Part shown: positions 1-9,200 of the stretch, in pieces
How positions within the stretch are numbered: position 1 is the stretch's first letter
How the letters are laid out: each line of letters begins with the position of its first letter
DNA from: Pseudomonas sp. Irchel s3f7
Lineage (GTDB): Bacteria > Pseudomonadota > Gammaproteobacteria > Pseudomonadales > Pseudomonadaceae
Assembly (NCBI RefSeq): GCF_900187615.1
Contig: NZ_FYDO01000020.1
Coordinates: forward strand, 62,001-126,000
Reading direction: 5' to 3'
Length of the DNA: 64,000 nucleotides
Made by a program: the position numbers and the translations under genes
The notes under the pieces: model-generated
What the model was told of the DNA's origin: nothing
The model's input: the letters and a program-made list of their open reading frames with translations, nothing else
Databases searched by the model: none

Positions 1-1293
1 GTCGGTTTCGGCCCTTCGAACCTGGCACTGGCCATCGCGCTGCAAGAGCGCGGGGCAAGGCAGGGCGAACTGGATGTGCTGTTTCTCGACAAGCAGGCTG
101 ATTACCGCTGGCACGGCAACACGTTGGTGGCCCAGAGCGAGTTGCAGATTTCCTTCCTCAAGGACCTCGTGACCTTGCGCAACCCGACCAGCCCTTACTC
201 CTTCGTCAATTACCTCAAGGCTCACGGGCGCCTGGTGGACTTCATCAACCTGGGCACCTTCTATCCGTGCCGCATGGAGTACAACGACTACCTGCGCTGG
301 GTCGCCGGGCAGTTCACCGCGCAAAGCCGTTACGGCGAAGAAGTGCTGACCATCGAGCCGGTGCTGCACAACCAGCAGGTCGAGGCGCTGCGGGTGATTT
401 CCCGCGATGCCCTAGGTCATCAACATGTGCGCACCACCCGTTCGGTGGTGGTCAGCGCCGGTGGCACGCCACGCATTCCCGAGGTGTTCAAGGGGCTCAA
501 GGATGACGGCCGGGTGTTCCATCATTCCCAGTACCTGGCGCAAATGGCCAAGCAACCGTGCGTGGACAACCGGCCGATGAGCATTGCAATCATCGGTGGC
601 GGGCAGAGCGCGGCGGAAGCCTTCATCGATTTGAACGACAGCTTCCCGTCGGTGCAGGTGGACATGATCCTGCGCGGCTCGGCACTGAAACCGGCCGACG
701 ACAGCCCCTTCGTCAACGAAGTGTTTTCGCCGGAGTTCACCGACCTGGTGTTCCAGCAACCGGACAGTGAACGCGAGCGGCTGGTGAATGAGTACCACAA
801 CACCAACTATTCGGTGGTGGATATTGACCTGATCGAGCGCATCTACGGCATCTTCTACCGGCAGAAAGTCTCGGGCATCGCCCGCCATGCGTTCCACACC
901 TTGACCACGATCGAGAAAGCCACGGCCAATGAACGGGGTATCGAATTGGTGTTGCGCAACAATGCCACGGGTGAAGTTTCGGTCCGTCATTACGACGCGG
1001 TGGTGTTGGCCACCGGTTACGAGCGGCAGATGCACCGCAAACTGCTGGCGCCGCTGGAAGCCTATCTGGGTGATTTCGAGGTTGATCGCAACTACAAGCT
1101 GATCACGGACGAGCGCTGCAAGGCCGGGCTCTACATGCAGGGTTTCTGCCAGGCCAGTCACGGGCTGAGCGACACCTTGTTGTCGATCTTGCCGATCCGC
1201 GCCGACGAGATCGCCGGTTCGTTGTATGAGCACGGCAAGCATCGCGGGCACAGTCGCTCAGTGGTGGATTTGTTGTTGGCTACTGCCAGCTGA
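1..1293 (+). CDS. pvdA: L-ornithine N5-monooxygenase (5' end cut by window)
   Basis: Hydroxylates the side-chain nitrogen of L-ornithine with FAD, NADPH and O2, the first committed step to the hydroxamate groups of pyoverdine; cytoplasmic. The frame is already open at base 1 and begins with the FAD-binding motif GFGPSN, so only the first dozen or so codons lie outside; the ATG at 76 is internal. The NADPH-binding motif GGGQSAAEAF is at 595-624, followed by the family segments LKPADDSPFVNE, YHNTNYSVVD and ATGYERQ, and the C-terminal HGLSDTLLS block. Length and sequence match PvdA of P. aeruginosa closely from memory. The Fur/PvdS-controlled promoter would lie upstream of the window. A REP pair follows the stop. 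Confidence 0.96.
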   Translation, partial: VGFGPSNLALAIALQERGARQGELDVLFLDKQADYRWHGNTLVAQSELQISFLKDLVTLRNPTSPYSFVNYLKAHGRLVDFINLGTFYPCRMEYNDYLRWVAGQFTAQSRYGEEVLTIEPVLHNQQVEALRVISRDALGHQHVRTTRSVVVSAGGTPRIPEVFKGLKDDGRVFHHSQYLAQMAKQPCVDNRPMSIAIIGGGQSAAEAFIDLNDSFPSVQVDMILRGSALKPADDSPFVNEVFSPEFTDLVFQQPDSERERLVNEYHNTNYSVVDIDLIERIYGIFYRQKVSGIARHAFHTLTTIEKATANERGIELVLRNNATGEVSVRHYDAVVLATGYERQMHRKLLAPLEAYLGDFEVDRNYKLITDERCKAGLYMQGFCQASHGLSDTLLSILPIRADEIAGSLYEHGKHRGHSRSVVDLLLATAS

Positions 1294-1310
1294 AATGTGT
1301 AGCGGCCACG

Positions 1311-1400
1311 AGGCCCTATCGCCAGCAAGCCGGCTCCTACAGTAGGTTTACGTCGCAATGCATATCCCTGTAGGAGCCGGCTTGCCGGCGATAGGGCCCT
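1311..1400. repeat. REP doublet (inverted pair)
   Basis: Two inverted copies of a REP sequence: the left arm ends in GCCGGCTCCTACAG (1329-1342) and the right arm begins CTGTAGGAGCCGGC (1368). They are separated by a 25-base non-repeated loop. The whole unit could fold into one long hairpin and sits just after pvdA, a typical position for Pseudomonas REPINs. It may also attenuate transcription. Confidence 0.9.
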
Positions 1401-1538
1401 CAACAACGGCAAAAATGTCGAATCCTGAACCCTTCCTGAAGAATCCCGCGATTCCCCCAACCCGATCTGTTAACGGGTTTACGCTGCAAACATCGGGGCG
1501 TAAGCTTCGCGCGTTTTCATCCATTACGGAGACCCACA

Positions 1539-1604
1539 GTGGGTACTTGTTCGAGTGACAGTTGTCGGCCGGTCTCGGTAACCGGCATTTTCTCGGCAAG
1601 ATAA
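1539..1604 (+). CDS. possible mgtA leader peptide (21 codons)
   Basis: Candidate short ORF with GTG start at 1539, preceded by ACGGAGA (1527-1533), and TAA at 1602-1604. It reads MGTCSSDSCRPVSVTGIFSAR. It lies at the head of the structured region before mgtA, and its 3' half overlaps the first hairpin (GCCGGT at 1567, ACCGGC at 1580). Mg2+ transporter genes in enteric bacteria are controlled through leader peptides and leader RNA folding, which is why this ORF is noted. There is no homology evidence and the GTG start is uncertain. Confidence 0.3.
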   Translation: MGTCSSDSCRPVSVTGIFSAR

Positions 1605-1864
1605 CGCGCAGTCTCCTGTGCCGTTGTCTCGCCGACAAGCGAGCAGCGGCATCCCGATCATGGCCAGTCCCGGCCATGTCCCGACGTCCCTCTCATCGAC
1701 GCTGAACAGTGCGTGGTTTCGACTTTTTGTCGTGGCCGCCGCTCTATCGACACGCCTGTCATTCGTGACCGGCGCGCCAGGCCTTGCTTTGCCGGTTGTT
1801 CCGGCGACAGCGGCGTGGACCTGCCTGCTCGACGGTTTCCCGGCTGACCAAAGGGGCACCAGCC
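1562..1864 (+). promoter_or_regulatory. structured 5' leader of mgtA
   Basis: About 300 bases between the possible leader peptide and mgtA with several strong foldable elements. There is a hairpin GCCGGT/ACCGGC (1567-1585). A second is TGCCG..CTCGC with GCGAG..CGGCA (1619-1651). A third, perfect 7-bp hairpin is CATGGCC/GGCCATG (1659-1678). In addition TTGTCGGC (1562-1569) can pair with GCCGACAA (1631-1638), which is the loop of the second hairpin, so alternative folds are possible. This looks like a riboregulatory leader, but I do not recognise a known riboswitch class and saw no M-box signature. Confidence 0.45.
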
Positions 1865-4567
1865 ATGAAACTTACCCTCAAGGAACTCTTCGCAGGCTTC
1901 CTGCGTAACCGCCACATCGCCCGGCACTTCCGCCGTCTGGCGTTGCTGGAAACCTTCACCGACACCACGGTCAGCCGTGAAGTCCCGCCCACCCTGGCGC
2001 AAACCCTGGTGGCCGCTGCCGGCAGCGACACCAATACCCTGGGTAGTCACACCGACGGCTTGAGCGAATTCGAAGCCGATGCCCTGCGCGAGCAATTCGG
2101 CCTCAACGAAGTCGAGCACGAACAGCCGCTGCCGTGGTGGACGCACCTGTGGCACTGCTACAAAAATCCGTTCAACTTGCTGCTCACATTGCTGGCGGTC
2201 ATCTCCTGGCTGACCGAAGACATGAAAGGCGCCGTCGTGATTTTCTCCATGGTGGTGCTATCGACCCTGTTGCGTTTCTGGCAGGAAACCAAATCCAACC
2301 AAGCCGCCGATGCCCTAAAGGCGATGGTCAGCAACACCGCCACGGTGATGCGCCGCGACCTTGAAGACCGTGGCGCGCAGCGTATCGAACTGCCGATCAG
2401 ACAACTGGTGCCGGGTGACCTGATCGTGCTGTCGGCCGGTGACATGATTCCCGCCGATTGCCGGGTGCTCAGCGCCAAGGACCTGTTCGTCAGCCAGGCG
2501 GCCATGACCGGCGAATCGATGCCGGTGGAAAAATTTCCCCGCCAGCAGGACCGCGATACGCTCAACCCCCTGGACCTGGACAACATCCTGTTCATGGGCA
2601 CCAACGTGGTCTCCGGCACGGCCATGGCGGTGATTCTCACCACCGGCAACAGCACCTATTTCGGCGCCTTGGCCCAGCGCGTCGGCGCCACCGACCGGGC
2701 GCCGACGTCGTTCCAGACCGGAGTCAACAAAGTCAGCTGGCTATTGATCCGCTTCATGTTCGTGATGGCGCCGCTGGTGTTGTTCATCAACGGTTTCACC
2801 AAGGGCGACTGGACCGAAGCGCTGCTGTTCGCGCTGTCGATCGCCGTGGGCCTGACCCCGGAAATGCTGCCGATGATCGTCACCTCGACCCTGGCCAAGG
2901 GTGCGGTGTTCCTGTCGCGCAAAAAAGTCATCGTCAAGCGCCTCGACGCCATCCAGAACTTCGGCGCCATGGATGTGCTATGCACCGACAAGACCGGCAC
3001 TCTGACCCAGGACAAAATCTTCCTGGCGCGCAACGTCGACGTCTGGGGTAACGACTCCGATGACGTGCTGGAAATGGCTTACCTCAACAGCTACTACCAG
3101 ACTGGGCTGAAAAACCTGCTGGATGTGGCGGTGCTCGAACACGTCGAGATCCACCGTGAACTGAAAGTCGGCACGGCGTTTCGCAAGGTCGACGAAATCC
3201 CGTTCGATTTCACCCGCCGGCGCATGTCGGTGGTGGTCGCCGAGCGTGATCAACCGCACCTGCTGATCTGCAAGGGCGCGGTGGAAGAGGTGCTGGCGGT
3301 CTGCTCGCGGGTGCGTCACGGCGAAGACGATGAAGCCTTGACCGAAGAACTGCTGGCGCGCATCCGTCAGGTCACGGCCGCGTTCAATGCTGAAGGTCTG
3401 CGGGTGGTGGCGGTTGCGGCGCGGCCAATGGTCGAAGGGCGCGACACCTACAGCCTGGCCGATGAACAGGCACTGACGCTGATTGGATACGTGGCGTTTC
3501 TCGATCCGCCGAAAGAAAGCACCGCGCCCGCCCTCAAGGCCCTGGCCGCCCATGGCGTGGCGGTGAAAGTGCTGACCGGCGACAACGAACTGGTGACGGC
3601 GAAGATCTGCCGCGAAGTCGGCCTGGAACAGCAAGGCCTGCTGATGGGCAACGACGTCGAGCGCATGAGCGATGCCGAGTTGGCGCAAGCGGTGGAGACC
3701 ACCAACGTCTTCGCCAAACTGACGCCGTCCCACAAGGAACGCATCGTCCGCCTGCTCAAGGGCAACGGCCATGTGGTCGGTTTCATGGGTGACGGCATCA
3801 ACGATGCCCCGGCCCTGCGCACCGCCGACATCGGTATTTCGGTGGACAGCGCCGTGGACATCGCCAAGGAAGCGGCCGACATCATCCTGCTGGAAAAGAG
3901 CCTGATGGTGCTGGAGGAGGGCGTGCTGGAAGGGCGCCGGACCTTCGCCAACATGCTCAAGTACATCAAGATGACCGCCAGTTCGAACTTCGGTAACGTG
4001 TTCTCGGTGCTGGTGGCCAGTGCGTTCATCCCGTTCCTGCCGATGTTGCCGATGCACCTGCTGGTGCAGAACCTGCTCTACGACATTTCGCAGATCGCCA
4101 TTCCGTTCGATAACGTCGATGAGGAAATGCTCAAGCAACCACAGCGCTGGCAGCCGGGGGACGTCGGACGCTTCATGCTGTTTTTCGGGCCGATCAGTTC
4201 AATCTTCGACATCACCACGTTCGCCTTGATGTGGTACGTGTTTGATGCCAACACCCCGGATCACCAGACCCTGTTCCAGTCCGGCTGGTTCGTGGTCGGG
4301 CTGCTGACCCAGACGCTGATCGTGCACATGATCCGCACGCCGAAAATCCCGTTCCTGCAAAGCCGCGCCGCCATGCCGTTGCTGGTGATGACCGGACTGA
4401 TCATGGCTGTGGGGATTTTCCTGCCGATGGGACCGCTGGCCCATTACTTCAAATTGCAGGCGTTGCCGTCGCTGTACTTCGTGTTTCTGCCGGTGATTCT
4501 GCTGGCGTACATGGCGCTGACCCAGGCGGTGAAGGGGTTCTACATTCGCCGGTTTGGCTGGCAGTAA
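1865..4567 (+). CDS. mgtA: magnesium-translocating P-type ATPase
   Basis: P3B-type ATPase that imports Mg2+ across the inner membrane at the cost of ATP. The 900-residue length matches the MgtA family. Visible hallmarks are the actuator loop TGES, the phosphorylation site DKTGTLTQD with the acceptor Asp at residue 375, the nucleotide-domain KGAVEEV, the hinge motif MGDGINDAPALR, and membrane helices before and after these. The ATG at 1865 is chosen because family homology starts there; a longer in-frame extension to 1784 has no ribosome site and lies in the structured leader. Regulation is probably by Mg2+ through that leader and a PhoPQ-type system. The small MgtC-tail-like gene downstream may be co-transcribed, but a REP doublet intervenes. 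Confidence 0.97.
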   Translation: MKLTLKELFAGFLRNRHIARHFRRLALLETFTDTTVSREVPPTLAQTLVAAAGSDTNTLGSHTDGLSEFEADALREQFGLNEVEHEQPLPWWTHLWHCYKNPFNLLLTLLAVISWLTEDMKGAVVIFSMVVLSTLLRFWQETKSNQAADALKAMVSNTATVMRRDLEDRGAQRIELPIRQLVPGDLIVLSAGDMIPADCRVLSAKDLFVSQAAMTGESMPVEKFPRQQDRDTLNPLDLDNILFMGTNVVSGTAMAVILTTGNSTYFGALAQRVGATDRAPTSFQTGVNKVSWLLIRFMFVMAPLVLFINGFTKGDWTEALLFALSIAVGLTPEMLPMIVTSTLAKGAVFLSRKKVIVKRLDAIQNFGAMDVLCTDKTGTLTQDKIFLARNVDVWGNDSDDVLEMAYLNSYYQTGLKNLLDVAVLEHVEIHRELKVGTAFRKVDEIPFDFTRRRMSVVVAERDQPHLLICKGAVEEVLAVCSRVRHGEDDEALTEELLARIRQVTAAFNAEGLRVVAVAARPMVEGRDTYSLADEQALTLIGYVAFLDPPKESTAPALKALAAHGVAVKVLTGDNELVTAKICREVGLEQQGLLMGNDVERMSDAELAQAVETTNVFAKLTPSHKERIVRLLKGNGHVVGFMGDGINDAPALRTADIGISVDSAVDIAKEAADIILLEKSLMVLEEGVLEGRRTFANMLKYIKMTASSNFGNVFSVLVASAFIPFLPMLPMHLLVQNLLYDISQIAIPFDNVDEEMLKQPQRWQPGDVGRFMLFFGPISSIFDITTFALMWYVFDANTPDHQTLFQSGWFVVGLLTQTLIVHMIRTPKIPFLQSRAAMPLLVMTGLIMAVGIFLPMGPLAHYFKLQALPSLYFVFLPVILLAYMALTQAVKGFYIRRFGWQ

Positions 4568-4579
4568 CACCGCGAGCAT

Positions 4580-4714
4580 TGTGGCGAGGGGGCTTGCCCC
4601 CGTTGGGCTGCGAAGCAGCCCCAAAACAAAGCGACGCGAACGATCAGATAGATCAAGTAGGCAGGCTTTGCGACTGCTGCGCAGTCGTACGGGGGCAAGC
4701 CCCCTCGCCACAAG
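4580..4714. repeat. REP-type inverted pair, second family
   Basis: Outer arms GTGGCGAGGGGGCTTGCCCC (4581) and GGGGCAAGCCCCCTCGCCAC (4692) are perfect inverted copies. Between them lie two smaller hairpins, GGGCTGC/GCAGCCC around 4606-4620 and CGACTGC/GCAGTCG around 4671-4687. The sequence differs from the REP family after pvdA. It sits between mgtA and the next small gene and could reduce read-through or stabilise the mgtA mRNA. Confidence 0.85.
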
Positions 4715-4744
4715 GGGATCGTGTTTTTTTCAAGGAGCTTCATC

Positions 4745-5020
4745 ATGCAAGCCATCAACAACATCAACCGTCAGCCCCTGGATGTGATTTCGGCGGAGGT
4801 CACCAACATCATTTACGTCATCGCCCGGCGGCCCCAGCAGAAAGCCGTGCTGGCAATGCTCGAGGCCGAACTGGAGCGCAGCAACTATCCGGCCAGTGAT
4901 GTGGATGTGCATGCCTTCGGCACGGACGAAATCGAAATCGAAGCGACGCTGGCGACGACCTCGGTCGATGGTGATGAACTCGATGCACTGGTGACGCGAC
5001 TAGGTCAAGCGTCGGATTGA
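4745..5020 (+). CDS. small ACT-like protein resembling the MgtC C-terminal domain
   Basis: A 91-residue soluble protein with no signal or membrane segment. The ATG at 4745 has AAGGAGC nine bases upstream; an in-frame TTG at 4721 is less likely. After a 15-residue lead it has the pattern of a beta-alpha-beta ACT-like fold: IIYVIARRP, a helix ending in LEAELERSN, a strand around VDVHAF, then EIEIEATLATT and a last helix LDALVTRLGQ. This resembles the cytoplasmic tail domain of MgtC (a virulence and Mg2+-stress membrane protein), here without the membrane part. The position right after mgtA supports a role in Mg2+ homeostasis. The assignment rests on pattern resemblance and context only; the function is unknown. 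Confidence 0.6.
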   Translation: MQAINNINRQPLDVISAEVTNIIYVIARRPQQKAVLAMLEAELERSNYPASDVDVHAFGTDEIEIEATLATTSVDGDELDALVTRLGQASD

Positions 5021-5114
5021 CCCGGATGCATTTGGGAAAAGTCCTACAGATTGATCCTTGTTGCTTCCGTAGCCTGTGCGGCCTCATGAATCCGACATAC
5101 CGAGGGAGGCCACG

Positions 5115-5528
5115 TTGCCGAGTAAATCGTTACGTATCCTGATTGCCGATACGCAGCACTTTCACCGTATGAGGATCGAGCGGCTGTTTAACCAGCTGGG
5201 TTATTTTCGGGTGGCTCCGGTGCAAGGCGTCGAAGAGCTGCTGAGCTTGATGGAGTACAGCACCGAGCCCTTCGATCTGGTGGTTGTCAATGGAGCCTTG
5301 GCCAATGGCCGGTTGAATCTGTTCGACTTCTTTGTCGACAACCCACAGGCCCGTCACGCGTTTATCTTCGATGGTCGGCAGGCGCAGTTGCCGCCGATGG
5401 CGGGCAATGTCCGGCACAACGTCAATGTCAGCCATGCTGTACTGCCGGACCTGGCGTCCATCGCGCAGTTGATGGCCACAGTCGACCCGCGTCGACCATT
5501 CGTCGGAACTGTCATTTCTGTCAGGTAG
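5115..5528 (+). CDS. degenerate response-regulator receiver protein
   Basis: A stand-alone receiver-like domain of 137 residues. It starts at TTG 5115, which has GAGGGAGG five bases upstream; no ATG fits. The fold pattern is visible: strand LRILIAD, helix, then FDLVVVNGAL where a normal receiver has the phosphorylated Asp, and later HAFIFDG where a Lys is usual. The acceptor position is Asn59, only one Asp remains of the usual acidic pair (IADT), and the conserved Lys is missing, so it probably cannot be phosphorylated. It lies 99 bases before a BvgA-type regulator and its sensor kinase and may modulate that system as an adaptor. No output domain is present. Confidence 0.7.
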   Translation: MPSKSLRILIADTQHFHRMRIERLFNQLGYFRVAPVQGVEELLSLMEYSTEPFDLVVVNGALANGRLNLFDFFVDNPQARHAFIFDGRQAQLPPMAGNVRHNVNVSHAVLPDLASIAQLMATVDPRRPFVGTVISVR

Positions 5529-5627
5529 TTCCTTCCAACTTTTCATGCAAGAGTTTCAGCGCAGCCGTTGCGTCTTTACGCGGCCCGTCATTTTTTCGGT
5601 CGTGGTGTTTTTGCACAGGGAGTTTTC

Positions 5628-6254
5628 ATGAAATCAGCACTGGTTGTGGAAGACCATCCGGTGGTTTGCTCCATGATCAAACTCGTACTCAGGGAGCTGG
5701 GGTTCAAGCAGATCCATGAAGCAACCCGTGGCGATGAGGTCATGTCGAAGCTACGTGAGCATCGACCGGATATCGTGCTGCTGGATTTGAGCCTGCCTGG
5801 CGTGGACGGGCTGGATGTACTAGACCGAATCAAGGCCGAAAAGACTCATTCTCGAGTGGTGGTTTTCACTTCGCTTGATGCCCGGTTTTATCAGGAACGT
5901 TGCATGCGTGCCGGGGCGGCGGCATTTGTCCCCAAGAGCAAGGACCTGGATGATCTGAAAGCCGCGATCAACACCGTGCTGGCCGGTTACACCTGCTTCG
6001 TCCAGCTATCATCGAGTCTCGTTTCGATGGGGGCGTTGCAGCGCAGTGAGAAAGAGTTGATTGACCTGCTTTCCAACCGTGAATTGACCATTCTGCAATA
6101 TCTGGCAAAAGGCTTGAGCAACAAGCAAATCGCCGAGATCATGCACCTGAGTTTCAAGACCGTCAGCACTTACAAGACGCGGTTGATTGAAAAGATCAAC
6201 GTGAAGTCGCTGGTGCATTTGAGGGACTTTGCCTTGCGCAATGGCCTGATCTGA
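5628..6254 (+). CDS. NarL/BvgA-type response regulator
   Basis: Two-component response regulator of 208 residues. The N-terminal receiver has the acidic pair E8-D9, acceptor Asp53 in the segment IVLLDLSLPG, and Lys in FVPKSKD. The C-terminal LuxR-type helix-turn-helix is about residues 140-200 (LSNRELTILQYLAKGLSNKQ, then IAEIMHLSFKTVSTYKTRL). The ATG at 5628 follows AGGGAGT and puts the receiver at the usual distance from the N-terminus; the longer frame to 5568 is not needed. The next gene, the hybrid kinase, starts on the base after the stop, so the two are translated together and form a cognate pair of the BvgA/EvgA kind. Targets are unknown. Confidence 0.93.
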   Translation: MKSALVVEDHPVVCSMIKLVLRELGFKQIHEATRGDEVMSKLREHRPDIVLLDLSLPGVDGLDVLDRIKAEKTHSRVVVFTSLDARFYQERCMRAGAAAFVPKSKDLDDLKAAINTVLAGYTCFVQLSSSLVSMGALQRSEKELIDLLSNRELTILQYLAKGLSNKQIAEIMHLSFKTVSTYKTRLIEKINVKSLVHLRDFALRNGLI

Positions 6255-9200
6255 ATGAACGCATTCCGACGACTGTCTGTCATGGTGTTGGCGAGCCTTC
6301 TGCTGTGGTCATCGGCTGCCTGGGCGCAACCGCATTCGCTGGCGCTGCTGGGACGCTCCAGCCTCGAAGGTGTTTCCGTCAAACTGACGGACACTGAATC
6401 ACGCTGGTTGCAGCAAAAGGGACGATTGGTGCTGGCGGTCTCTACCCCGGACTATCCACCCTTCGAGTTCAATACCGCTGGCAAGGTGTTCGAGGGCATC
6501 ACCGCCGATTACGCCGGTCTGCTCGAGCAATTGCTGGGCGTCAGGATCGAGGTTCAACGCTACCCGTCGCGAGCCGAAGCGGTACAGGCCATCAAGGAAG
6601 GGCAGGCTGACCTGCTGGGAACGGCCAATCGTTTTGAAGCCGAAGACCCGCAGTTGCAGATGTCCAGCGCTTACGCGGTCGATCAACCGGTACTGGTCAC
6701 CCGCACAGACTCAACCGAGGCTCTGGACCCGACGCTGGCCGGCAAACGGCTGGTGACGCTTTATCACTACTTGCCCCAATACAGCGTGCAGCAGTTCTAT
6801 TCCAGCGCGCAGCTGGAACTCTTCCCATCGACACTGGCCGCCATGGGCGCGGTGGCGTTCGGTCAGGCTGATGTCTATCTGGGGGATGCCATCAGTGCCC
6901 ATTACCTGATCAGCAAAAACTATCTGGGCAATGTACAGCTGGCAGATTTTTCGCCGATGGAGTCCGGTCGTTTTGCATTCGCGATGGGCCGCGAAAACCC
7001 GCAGTTGTTGCACATCGTCAACAAGGCGCTGGCGGTGGTCACGACCAATGAACAAATGAATATCCTGCGCCGCTGGGGGGCGAACGGAGCGTCCATTCCG
7101 GGTAATCAGTCGCTGCAATTGAGCGTGGCAGAGCAGCGTTGGCTCGATCGACACCCGCGTGTGAAAGTGGCGATCAATGTCAACATCCCACCGATTTCAT
7201 TCATCGATAGCGAAGGCCAGTTTCGCGGGATCGTGATTGATGTGCTGACGAAAATCAGCCAGCGCACCGGGCTGCAATTCGATCTGCAGGGCATGAAGTC
7301 CGTGGCGGACATGTTGGCGGGTATCCAGGATGGCCAGGTCGATGTGCTGGCGGGCATTGGCCTGAGTTCCCAGCGTGAAGGTCAGTTGCGGTTTACCCGC
7401 TCGTTCCTGAACAGCCCGTCGGTGCTGGTGACCCGGGTGGCACCGGACAGCCCCAGGACGCTGGACGACATGGCCGGAAAAGAGCTGGCGCTGACCCAGG
7501 GCAACATTTCCGGTGAGTTCATTCGCCAGCACTTTCCTCTGATCCGGCTGGTGGACGCGCCCCTGACGATTGATGCCATGGAGATGGTCGCCCAAGGTGA
7601 AGCACAGGGCGGCCTCAATTCGTTGATCAGTGCGCGTTACCTGATTGCCCGTCAGTTTCGTGATCGTCTGCAGGTGACCAGTACGGTGGGCACCGACCCC
7701 GCGCGCAGCACGTTGGCGACCAGCCGGGACGCGACTGAGCTGCACTCGATCCTGGACAAGGCGCTGTTAAGCATCCCCCCCGATGAAATCGACGAACTGA
7801 CCCATCCCTGGCGCTATGACTCGATGGTGGAGCAGAGCTATTGGCTGCGTCATCGGCAGGCGATTTTTCAGGCGTTTGCTGTGGCGGGAGTCATGCTCCT
7901 GCTCGCGTTCGTGGGGATTTTTTGGCAGCGTCGGCAAATTCGTCAGCGTCAGCTATTGCTCAGTCAATTACAGGAGGCCAAGGAGGCTGCCGACGATGCC
8001 AATCGTGCCAAGACCACGTTTCTGGCGACCATGAGCCATGAAATCCGCACCCCGATGAATGCGCTGATCGGTATGCTCGAACTGGCACTGAAACAAGCGG
8101 ATAAAGGCGTGACGGATCGTTCCGCCATCGAGGTGGCGTCCCAGGCGGGGCAGCAGCTGCTGGCCCTGATCGGCGACATTCTGGACATCGCCCGGGTCGA
8201 ATCCGGACAATTGTCGCTGACACCGGAACGGGTCAATTTGCGTGAACTGGTGGCATCGGTCTGTCGGGTTTTTGAAGGGTTGGCGTTGCAGAAAAACCTG
8301 CAGTGGCGGGTCGAACTCGACGAGCAAAGTGACTGCGATGTGATGCTCGATCCCACCCGCCTCAAACAGGTGCTGTCCAATCTGTTGAGCAACGCGATCA
8401 AGTTCACCGATGAAGGCGGGGTGAGCCTGACCTTGCGGGTAGAGCCAAGACCCTCGGCGCATCTGGCCGTCAGCGTGCGCATTGCCGACAGCGGTGTCGG
8501 TATCAGTGCTTTCGACCAGCAACGCCTGTTCAGTCCGTTCGTGCAGGCGGGCAACCACCAGCAGTCGGTCCGGCAGGGTTCCGGTCTGGGGCTGGTAATC
8601 AGCCGAACCCTGTGCGAGATGATGGGCGGGCGATTGCAGCTCGACAGCGCTCTGGGTTACGGGACTCAGGTGCACATCAGTCTCGATTTGATGACCTTGC
8701 CAACACTGCCCGCCAGTGAGCTGTCCCAAGGGGAAACTCTGCTCTGGACGGGCTCATTGACGATTTTGGTGGTGGACGATTATCCAGCCAATCGCTTGTT
8801 GCTTTCACGGCAGCTGAGCTATTTGGGGCACCACGTGATGTTGGCGGAAGATGGCGCGCAGGGGCTGGAACTATGGCTTGAGCATCAGTTCGACCTGGTG
8901 ATTACCGACTGCAACATGCCAGCGCTCAGCGGTTACGAACTGGCAGGTGCGATACGCGACGAAGAGCGCAGACAGGGCTTGCCGCCGACGCTGATCCTCG
9001 GGTTTACCGCCAATGCGCAAAGGGAGGAAAAGGTCCGCTGCCAGGAGGCGGGCATGGACGATTGCCTGTTCAAACCTATCCGCTTGATGGATCTGCAGGC
9101 ATGGTTGGCCCAGCAGTTTTCCAGCGCACCGTCGAATCAGACCGACGACCCGGAGGTATTCGATTTGAGTGGGCTGGATCGCTTTGTCGATACGGACTGT

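Noticed and set aside
1468..1482. PhoP-box-like TGTTAA...GGTTTA before mgtA
   Set aside because: Half-sites are 8 instead of 11 bases apart start to start and one is imperfect.
1618..1908. 96-residue frame overlapping the mgtA start
   Set aside because: Overlaps the structured leader and the first codons of mgtA and has no ribosome site; the hydrophobic stretches come from GC-rich hairpins.
2978..4138. 386-residue minus-strand frame within mgtA
   Set aside because: His/Arg/Gln-rich antisense shadow of a clear ATPase gene in GC-rich DNA.
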